Positions 57,449 through 64,000 of a DNA stretch of 64,000 bases are shown piece by piece. The first letter of the stretch is position 1; every line of letters begins with the position of its first letter. The stretch is from assembly GCA_964638675.1 (NCBI GenBank), contig CAZXAU010000009.1:1-64000 (forward strand). The letters are read 5' to 3'. Under the pieces are notes generated by a model. That model was not told the DNA's origin. It made no database searches and worked only from the letters and a program-made list of their open reading frames with translations. The DNA is from SIG714 sp964638675. Lineage in GTDB: Bacteria; Bacillota; Clostridia; Oscillospirales; CAG-272. The position numbers and the translations under genes were made by a program.

Positions 57449-58582
57449 TCAATAATTTATTTCACTATTTTTCAATTTTTGATTGCAAACCGATTTGATT
57501 ATTTTCTCAAGCTCATCAAAATTCTCGTAGATCTTCTTCGCAAGTGCGAGCTGACATCTTCCCCTGTCAAGATTGTGCTCAGGATAATCTATCGAAAAAT
57601 ACACATCATTGCATAGATAATCGTCAATGAACCTCGATGCGAGCTCTATCGTCACCGAAAATGAAGCCAGCACAAGCGAATCAATCTCTTCATCGGTAAA
57701 TATACCGTATATTTCGGATATAAATCCTTGTGCAAGTGATGTAAATTTGTTTTTATCGATCGTTACCTTTGAAAGATTCTTTTCATCTTCAACTGCCGTG
57801 CTTGCGATAAAACGAACAGCATCTCCGAAATCGTATGAAGCCATTCCCGGCATTACTGTGTCGAGGTCTACAACCACCAGCGGTTCTTTGGTCTTCTTAT
57901 CAAAAAGCACATTATTCGCCTTGGTATCATTATGTGAAACACGCACAGGAAATTCACCGCGTTCAAATCTATCCCACAGCTGACATGCAAGCTCTTTAAC
58001 AGAATACAAGTACTCCGCTTCGTTACGGATCATCGCCTTTCTTTCGCTGTTCAGATTTTCATAATGATTAAAAAAATCATCAAGACGTTTACGTGTGTTA
58101 TGGAAGTCGGGAATCGTTTCATGAAGCTCAGAGCCGTCAAAGTCAGACAGCTGTCGTTGGAAACGCCCGAAAGCCTTTCCCACATTGTGGATGAACGAAT
58201 CATCCTCACATTTATCAAATGTAACCGATTCAATATAATTCATTACCCTCCAAAATTCACCGTCATCGGTAATGAAATAATTATTTCCGTCATAAGTGTG
58301 ATGAAAGTGCAAAGCATACCCGTTTTTATTATTTTTAAGAATATACGATGTCACTTTATCTATATTTTCCATTACCCCCACAGGTTCACGGAAAACAAAT
58401 GTGTTGATCTTTTGAAACAGATAAGATTTATTACGTTTATCATTCAAAACATAATTCACCTTCACTGTGGTATTTATGTGTCCGTTATTTATTATTTCGT
58501 ATGATACTATTGTTCCTTTTAACTTAAACGCTTCTCCTACCAGAGGAAGTCTTTCCCTAAAATTATTCTTTTCTGTATTCAT
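57449..58582 (-). CDS. NahK-like N-acetylhexosamine 1-kinase
   Basis: The ~377-residue APH-fold kinase has the opening NNGHINTTVKV, the catalytic loop SHNDTKANNVLFD and the metal motif VVVDLDTVMPG, followed by YDFGDAVRF. Together these resemble bifidobacterial NahK, which makes GlcNAc-1-P or GalNAc-1-P. The start is taken at ATG 58582. It is the first gene of the cps cluster. It could supply activated sugar for the polymer or salvage host-derived hexosamines. The substrate is inferred from similarity remembered, not aligned. Confidence 0.8.
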   Translation of the reverse strand: MNTEKNNFRERLPLVGEAFKLKGTIVSYEIINNGHINTTVKVNYVLNDKRNKSYLFQKINTFVFREPVGVMENIDKVTSYILKNNKNGYALHFHHTYDGNNYFITDDGEFWRVMNYIESVTFDKCEDDSFIHNVGKAFGRFQRQLSDFDGSELHETIPDFHNTRKRLDDFFNHYENLNSERKAMIRNEAEYLYSVKELACQLWDRFERGEFPVRVSHNDTKANNVLFDKKTKEPLVVVDLDTVMPGMASYDFGDAVRFIASTAVEDEKNLSKVTIDKNKFTSLAQGFISEIYGIFTDEEIDSLVLASFSVTIELASRFIDDYLCNDVYFSIDYPEHNLDRGRCQLALAKKIYENFDELEKIIKSVCNQKLKNSEINY

Positions 58583-58972
58583 TACATATTCAACTTTCAA
58601 AGTTATTTGAAGATACAATTATCATTTTAGTCTTCATATTATATCATATTCATTTTCTTTTGTAAAGTACATTTTTCACGAATTGCGTTATTTTATTCAT
58701 TAAATTTCTAATATATTGACAAATTAATGCAAAAATAGACCCTTAATATTAACAAGCAATCAAAAAACAACCTGTTCTGCATTTTATGTTATTATGCTGC
58801 ATTCCGTGAATATAATAATATTTCCGGCAATATTTTTTAATATATACCATGTTTTACAAGAGAGAAATGCCGCCAAAAACCGTTAATTGGCGACATATAA
58901 TATATCTGCTTCTCCGATAAACTGTTGACTGTTGATCCGGAACCACGGCTTTTGTTCAAAAGTCACACAAAA

Positions 58973-59000
58973 GGCGGATCTTCAATAAGAAGATTCCGCC
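58973..59000 (-). terminator. Terminator of the oxidoreductase gene
   Basis: Minus strand GGCGGAATCTTC pairs with GAAGATCCGCC (one bulge), then TTTTGTG. The AT-rich stretch 58620-58960 shows no gene. Confidence 0.75.
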
Positions 59001-59051
59001 CAAACAGATTCAATCATATCGTTGACCGGATCATGCAGACATCTGCAAAAG

Positions 59052-60098
59052 TCAGTTAAAATCGATGACCTGACATTTTTCCGCCGATTCAAATGCCGCT
59101 TCGACAATTCTCATCACAAGGCGTGACTGCTCATGTGTAACCATCTGACCTTCTAAGCCGTCAATTGCCCTCACAAAATTGCGGTAAAAATCGTGCACAT
59201 CAGATTTCGGGATATCGATCTCGTATGTATCTGTTGTAATTTCATCACGTGGAGCCATAGTTTTTGTTATGCCTGCCGCCGTCAAAACCGGGATAACCTC
59301 TTTTTCATTCCAGAACTTGCAATAAACGACCTGCGTTTTTTCTCTCCAGTCCTTTATGAGTGCTGAACCGTTTTTGCATTGGAGATAGAATCTCGGCATT
59401 GCTATATAATTGAGAGTTTCAATTTCGACATGTGCAGTCTTTCCTGATTCATAGATCAGTTCAAGACGGAAGCCGTCGTCAACCTCAAAGTTTGTTGTAT
59501 GCTGAACAATACAGAATACCTTTTTGAGTTTCTCGTCCGGAAGAAGCTGTGTCATCTGATCTATAAGGTGAATTCCCCAGTCATAGATCATTCCGCCGCC
59601 ATACTTCTTCATTCCTCTCCAGTCGGAAGGAATTCCTCTTGAACCGTGAACTCTCGATTCTATCGATATTACATCGCCGAGCTTGCCCTCACCTATGATC
59701 TGTTTCATCGCAAGAAAATCGACATCAAAGCGTCTGTTCTGGTGTGCTGTAAAAAGCTTCCCTGTCTCACGTGAAATCTTGATAACATCATCAAGCTCGC
59801 TTACGCTCATCATTACCGGCTTTTCGCAGATAACATTTTTTCCGGACTTCATAGCGGCTATTGACAGCTCTTTGTGCGAATCATTCGGAGTCGCAACAAC
59901 AATAATTTCAACACTCCCATCGGAAAGCATTTCTTCATATGAGCCGTAAGACTTTATTCCTCTTTCATTGGCAAGGGCATTTCTCTCGCTTCTGATATCG
60001 TATACACCTGCAAGCTCAACGACATCGCTCTTTCTGATCTGTTCGGCATGCCATCCGCCCTGTCCGCCGTATCCTACGATCGCAACCTTTTTTTTCAT
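59052..60098 (-). CDS. Gfo/Idh/MocA-family oxidoreductase
   Basis: The 348-residue NAD(P)-dependent enzyme has an N-terminal Rossmann fold (VAIVGYGGQGGWH), the CEKP motif with catalytic Lys, and the second domain motif YGGGMIYDWGIHLIDQ with its His. I start at 60098 (MKKKVAIVGYGG); upstream in-frame ATGs lack the fold. The family oxidises or reduces sugars and inositols; the substrate is unknown. It is monocistronic. Confidence 0.88.
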   Translation of the reverse strand: MKKKVAIVGYGGQGGWHAEQIRKSDVVELAGVYDIRSERNALANERGIKSYGSYEEMLSDGSVEIIVVATPNDSHKELSIAAMKSGKNVICEKPVMMSVSELDDVIKISRETGKLFTAHQNRRFDVDFLAMKQIIGEGKLGDVISIESRVHGSRGIPSDWRGMKKYGGGMIYDWGIHLIDQMTQLLPDEKLKKVFCIVQHTTNFEVDDGFRLELIYESGKTAHVEIETLNYIAMPRFYLQCKNGSALIKDWREKTQVVYCKFWNEKEVIPVLTAAGITKTMAPRDEITTDTYEIDIPKSDVHDFYRNFVRAIDGLEGQMVTHEQSRLVMRIVEAAFESAEKCQVIDFN

Positions 60099-60208
60099 AT
60101 TGATATAGATTTCCTTTCTTTCCGCCATGTAATTATTGTAACGCAATTGCTACAGAGATTTTACTATCTTTTTGAGTGATTGTCAATAGCTAAACACAAA
60201 AAAGTTTT

Positions 60209-60634
60209 TTAAAAAATTATCCTGACATTGAATGATGAATGGCATTTCGGACACTTGACCGAGTGCTTTCCCTTTTTATGCGGGAGTTTCAGCGTTGCCC
60301 TGCAATAGGGGCAACGTCTGAAAACAGAAGTTTTAAAATATTTCTTTCTCACCTTGATATTTGTGAAGCCATCATATATTATAAAGAATGATCTGACAAA
60401 TTTCATATTCTCACGTCTTCTTAAAATAATATTACGGGACAGAAATCTGAATACTGCAATCACAAGGAAAGCAGCCCCCACTATTGACACAATAATTCTG
60501 CCGATTCCCATACGCATAAACGAAGAAATTACGTTGCAAACGAGGTGAAGGGCGATGAAAAATATATTGAGTCCATCTAATCTCGCATATCGGTCACGCA
60601 TGAATTCGAGGATTTTATAAAAGAAATTACGCAT
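60209..60634 (-). CDS. Small membrane protein with zinc ribbon
   Basis: The 141-residue protein has two hydrophobic helices in the first half and a C-terminal zinc ribbon (CPYCRATLKLPHKKGKHSVKCPKCHSSF). It is separated by 3 bases from the end of the MacB-like transporter gene, so the two are co-transcribed. The function is unknown. Confidence 0.7.
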   Translation of the reverse strand: MRNFFYKILEFMRDRYARLDGLNIFFIALHLVCNVISSFMRMGIGRIIVSIVGAAFLVIAVFRFLSRNIILRRRENMKFVRSFFIIYDGFTNIKVRKKYFKTSVFRRCPYCRATLKLPHKKGKHSVKCPKCHSSFNVRIIF

Positions 60635-60637
60635 TTC

Positions 60638-63433
60638 TTATTCACTCCTGAGTGCTTTTACAGGATCCTTATTTGCTGCAAATGATGCAGGAATAATTCC
60701 GGCAATCAGTGTCAGGAACATGCTCAGAGCTATAAGTATAACTGCACCAACTACAGGAAGAGAAGCAATTCCCGAAATTCCCGTCAGTACATAGAGTATC
60801 AGGTTGATCGGAAGGATTATGAGAAGCGTGAGAATTATACCGATAATTCCGGACACAAGCCCTATGATCGCAGTTTCGGCGTTGAATACAGAACGAATAT
60901 TTCTCTTTGAAGCTCCGATCGAACGGAGGATTCCAATTTCCTTGGTTCTCTCGAGAACCGATGTATATGTGATTATTCCTATCATTATCGATGAAACAAC
61001 AAGTGAAACCGATACAAAAGCCATAAGTCCGTATGAAACGAACCTGACAATATCCGAGAATGAGGACATGAGCAGTGCGGCAAAATCGGTATATCTTATA
61101 ACATCGTCTTCTCTTCCCTCTTTCTCAGCCTTGTTATTATACTCGGTTATGATATCTGAGATCAATTCTTTTGACTCGAAGGATTTTGCATAAATATTGA
61201 TAGCTTTAGGAGAATTAAGGTCATTGTTTCCGAAAAGTGCAATATTCTTTGCATATGTTGATTCGCTTGCACTTCCGAGCATCTGACCTGCCATAGCATC
61301 GATCTGTGCATCGCTCATATAATTTTTCATGATTTCGATAAGCTCCTCACGGGTGCTTATCTTAATTCCAAATTGCGAAAGCTGTTCGTTATTATTGATG
61401 TTTTCTATCATTAAAGCGATAACTGCTTCGGGAAGCGAATTAATAAGCTCGCCGACATTTTCCTTGCCGTATGTTTTTGCGACAAAAGGTTTTCCGGTCA
61501 GAACATCTATATCCTTGTTGGCAATCTGATCCTTCAATATCTCGGATGCCTCGCACTGCTGTATAACATACTTGGTGAGTGCCGATGTATAGCCTATAAC
61601 GCCCTTTATAGATGTCGATGAGGTATTTTCCTTGGGTCTCACAAGTCCGACTACCTTAAGCTCAAGTCCGTTTTCGATAAGACTGTCTTTATCGGTAATT
61701 TCACTCCATGTTCCGTCTGCATTTTTGGAATATTCATCGCAGGGCAGAACAAGTCTGAAACGCAGACCGAGGAGCTGGTCATAATCAAAGGTCATAGAAG
61801 AGGAATCGACTTCATCAGCTCTGTTGTTCATCACAGCTTCAAGTATCTTTTCCATGTCGCCCGAATCCTTGATACCCATTGAGTAAAGCGATACATCTGA
61901 AATCGTGTCATTTTTGGTAAGCACAATGATGATCTCGTTTTTATTCTCGGGGAAACGGCTGTTACTTCCGACAAGCTCATACTGCTCTTTAATGAGAGGA
62001 TTTATGATCTCGCCGTTTCTTCCCTCAAGGATCTCGCTCCACGGCTCGAGATTATAGAGACTGGTAGCCATCGATGACATATCCTCTGACACCGAACCGC
62101 CCATAATGTTCATCATATCCGAAACTATACTGCTCGGATAGACGACCTGATTTCCGGCAGGAGCGGATGCGATAACAGAACTCGTATTATATGAATAGAT
62201 CTTCATTTTTGCTTCGTATTCATATTTAACGGCAGATATATGTTCATCAAAAACACCTGAATCGATATACTTTTTGAATTCTGCCAGATTATTCTTTTTT
62301 ATCTGAGACGAAAATGCAGTAAGCATTTTAAGCATCGATGTATTGGAATAGACCTTTCCGGGTTCACGTTCTTCCTCTTCCTTATTCGCCATAGCATTTA
62401 CTATCTGAGAATAGTCAACCGTTTCGGATGATATCTCGAGCGGATAGCTTGCAAGCGAATCACGCTGAACGCTGTCAATATACAGCTGAATGCCGTTTGA
62501 AAGTGCCAGGATCAAGGCAATTCCTATAATTCCAATGCTTCCGGCAAGCGATGTAATAAATGTCCTTCCCTTCTTTGTAAGAAGGTTATTGAAAGAAAGC
62601 GAAAGCGCTGTAAAAAACGACATGGAAACTTTTTCCTTGTTTTTTTTGCCCTTATTGCTCTTTTTACTCTTATCCGATATATTGTCAGGAGCGTTTTTCT
62701 TTACAGCATCCCTTCCTTCAGCATTTCCGGGAAGCTGACGGTCATATTCTTCATCAGAGCAGGGATTGCTGTCGCCCACAACATTTCCGTCAACAAGATT
62801 AATTATTCTGTCTGAATATTTATCTGCAAGCTCGGGGTTGTGCGTCACCATTATGATAAGCTTGTTGCCCGAGATCTGCTTGAGTATATCCATGATCTGT
62901 ACAGATGTAACGGTATCAAGTGCACCTGTAGGCTCATCCGCCAAAATGATATCGGGATCATTTACAAGTGCACGTGCAATTGCAACTCTCTGCATCTGAC
63001 CGCCTGAAAGCTGGTTGGGTCTCTTCTTGAGCTGATCACCGAGTCCAACCTGTTCAAGTGCCAACTTTGCTTTTCTTCTGCGTTCATCCTTGCCGATTCC
63101 CGAAAGGGTCAGTGCAAGCTCAACATTGGCAAGAACACTCTGATGAGGAATGAGATTGTACGTCTGGAAAACAAAACCTATCTTGTGATTTCTGTAAGCA
63201 TCCCAATCACGATCCTTATATTCCTTTGTTGAGCGGCCGGCTATAACAAGATCACCCGAAGTATAGCGGTCAAGTCCGCCGATTATATTAAGAAGTGTTG
63301 TTTTTCCGCATCCGGACGGTCCGAGAATGCTGACAAATTCACTTTTCCTGAAAGATACATTTATCTGTCTGAGGGCGTGAACAGTACTGTCACCTGCCTG
63401 GTAATCCTTTGTTATGTTCTTTAGCTTGAGCAT
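60638..63433 (-). CDS. MacB-like fused ABC exporter (ATPase plus FtsX permease)
   Basis: The 931-residue protein joins an ATPase (Walker A GPSGCGKTT, signature LSGGQMQRVAIARAL, Walker B IILADEPTGALD, about 1-220) through a Lys-rich linker to a permease. The permease has one helix, a ~480-residue extracellular domain and three C-terminal helices with the FtsX motif GILRSIGASKRNIR. MacB-type proteins work as mechanotransmitters or export peptides. The long extracellular domain is typical of clostridial versions. The signal or substrate is unknown. Confidence 0.88.
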   Translation of the reverse strand: MLKLKNITKDYQAGDSTVHALRQINVSFRKSEFVSILGPSGCGKTTLLNIIGGLDRYTSGDLVIAGRSTKEYKDRDWDAYRNHKIGFVFQTYNLIPHQSVLANVELALTLSGIGKDERRRKAKLALEQVGLGDQLKKRPNQLSGGQMQRVAIARALVNDPDIILADEPTGALDTVTSVQIMDILKQISGNKLIIMVTHNPELADKYSDRIINLVDGNVVGDSNPCSDEEYDRQLPGNAEGRDAVKKNAPDNISDKSKKSNKGKKNKEKVSMSFFTALSLSFNNLLTKKGRTFITSLAGSIGIIGIALILALSNGIQLYIDSVQRDSLASYPLEISSETVDYSQIVNAMANKEEEEREPGKVYSNTSMLKMLTAFSSQIKKNNLAEFKKYIDSGVFDEHISAVKYEYEAKMKIYSYNTSSVIASAPAGNQVVYPSSIVSDMMNIMGGSVSEDMSSMATSLYNLEPWSEILEGRNGEIINPLIKEQYELVGSNSRFPENKNEIIIVLTKNDTISDVSLYSMGIKDSGDMEKILEAVMNNRADEVDSSSMTFDYDQLLGLRFRLVLPCDEYSKNADGTWSEITDKDSLIENGLELKVVGLVRPKENTSSTSIKGVIGYTSALTKYVIQQCEASEILKDQIANKDIDVLTGKPFVAKTYGKENVGELINSLPEAVIALMIENINNNEQLSQFGIKISTREELIEIMKNYMSDAQIDAMAGQMLGSASESTYAKNIALFGNNDLNSPKAINIYAKSFESKELISDIITEYNNKAEKEGREDDVIRYTDFAALLMSSFSDIVRFVSYGLMAFVSVSLVVSSIMIGIITYTSVLERTKEIGILRSIGASKRNIRSVFNAETAIIGLVSGIIGIILTLLIILPINLILYVLTGISGIASLPVVGAVILIALSMFLTLIAGIIPASFAANKDPVKALRSE

Positions 63434-63710
63434 GTCAATTCTTCCTTTACATTATATATATGATCTTATAGCCTGATAAATAAAAGCAATTGCACTTGTA
63501 AAACGAGCTCTGATCGCGTCATAAAGTGCTCATAAAAAATGCAATTTTACAATATTATTTTACAGTCAGAATACACTTTAATTATAAAGCTTAATATTAA
63601 CCACGTATTACTAAAACAGATAAAATTCTTAAACTTTACAAGTATATCACATGAACATTTCTAAAGTATTACAGTATTCTCCCATGTTTTATGATATGTT
63701 GGCAAAACAA

Positions 63711-63735
63711 AGGAAGCCGTTTGATCCGGCTTCCT
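63711..63735 (-). terminator. Terminator of the partial gene at the window end
   Basis: AGGAAGCCG pairs with CGGCTTCCT; on the minus strand TTTGTTTTG follows. The stretch 63434-63710 is AT-rich without genes. Confidence 0.75.
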
Positions 63736-63753
63736 CCATTATCGTTATAAAAA

Positions 63754-63999
63754 TTATTTACTTTCAATATCATCGTCTTTTCTTGCGTTTTTCAGAAAAA
63801 AATGCTCATTGACATTTGGAATTACGCCGTGGAGAATAAGCTCTATACCGAGAAAAAATGTGTGGACCATGGCGTGATGCTCTGTAGGATTGGCGATCAT
63901 CATGACAGACAGAACAATGACTGCAACCGATTCTACAGCCGAAACTATAAGGGTAAAACGTATCTTGCGGAATTTATATATCTCCTCAAGTTCAAGGCT
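63754..63999 (-). CDS. Partial membrane protein (5' end outside window)
   Basis: The visible 81 codons encode a basic segment (EIYKFRKIRF), two hydrophobic helices (TLIVSAVESVAVIVLSVMMIA and HTFFLGIELILHGVIP) and an acidic tail ending DDDIESK. It is probably the end of a small multi-pass membrane protein. No family is recognised. Confidence 0.6.
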   Translation of the reverse strand, partial: SLELEEIYKFRKIRFTLIVSAVESVAVIVLSVMMIANPTEHHAMVHTFFLGIELILHGVIPNVNEHFFLKNARKDDDIESK

Positions 64000-64000
64000 T

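Noticed and set aside
57449..58582. Aminoglycoside resistance gene
   Set aside because: The APH fold is shared, but the SHNDTKANN and DLDTVMPG motifs and the full-length pattern fit a hexosamine kinase, and the gene is part of the cps operon.

Overview
The window looks like a low-to-mid GC member of the Clostridia (Bacillota), most likely a gut Oscillospiraceae/Ruminococcaceae-type bacterium. This is inferred from the gene families: a type III glutamine synthetase, LPxTG-like surface proteins, PyrR-controlled uracil uptake, a guanine riboswitch, a CpsBCD/LytR-CpsA-Psr wall-polymer module, a Lsa-type ABC-F gene and sigma-A promoters with 17-bp spacers. No 16S rRNA or other species marker is present, so this stays an inference.

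Layout. (1) 1-2.2 kb: three tandem paralogous surface proteins, the third without its secretion signal. (2) 2.3-9.1 kb: glnN, then purA-purB-guaA, which cover nitrogen assimilation and both branches from IMP to AMP and GMP. (3) 9.07-23.22 kb: an integrative mobilizable element inserted at the 3' end of guaA, bounded by a 13-bp direct repeat that encodes the last GuaA codons. It carries a repressor with divergent promoters, an excisionase-like gene, a tyrosine integrase, a MobC-like gene, a RepA-like ATPase, a candidate oriT and a MobV relaxase. Several of these mobility genes are broken. The cargo is intact: an Eco57I-like restriction-modification pair followed by an RloC/PrrC-like ABC ATPase that may be an anticodon nuclease. 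(4) 23.2-25.86 kb: a chromate-transporter pair, a TfoX-like pseudogene and an XRE protein with Gly-pentad repeats, ended by a second, diverged att-like site that suggests an older neighbouring insertion. (5) 26-32.5 kb: a phosphoesterase, an alpha/beta hydrolase, a GntR-ABC operon and a Lsa-like ABC-F gene behind an attenuator-type leader. (6) 32.8-42.8 kb: a P-loop kinase, a GH3 hexosaminidase lipoprotein with a BlaI-BlaR1 pair, a second BlaI-BlaR1 copy next to a leftover GH3 3' end, and a LiaF/DUF4097 pair. (7) 42.9-50.8 kb: a BMP-type nucleoside ABC importer under a guanine-class riboswitch, divergent from pyrR-uraA behind a PyrR attenuator. (8) 50.9-64 kb: two small orphan genes, a tRNA 3' fragment, an array of small hairpins, tRNA-Trp, a cps regulatory operon with a NahK-like sugar kinase, an oxidoreductase and a MacB-like transporter.

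Most notable signals. First, a roughly 110-140 nt leader occurs three times, in front of the unrelated ABC-F, BlaR1 and nucleoside-ABC ATPase genes. It places a hairpin between the Shine-Dalgarno sequence and the AUG, has compensatory base changes between copies, and contains a competing upstream pairing partner. Second, the RloC-like gene has its ribosome binding site and GTG start inside one arm of a perfect 12-bp inverted repeat. Third, at 52.2-52.4 kb there is a chain of about nine short triloop-type hairpins, several of them separated by TTTCA-like spacers. All coordinates and motifs were read by eye; no alignment or database search was run.
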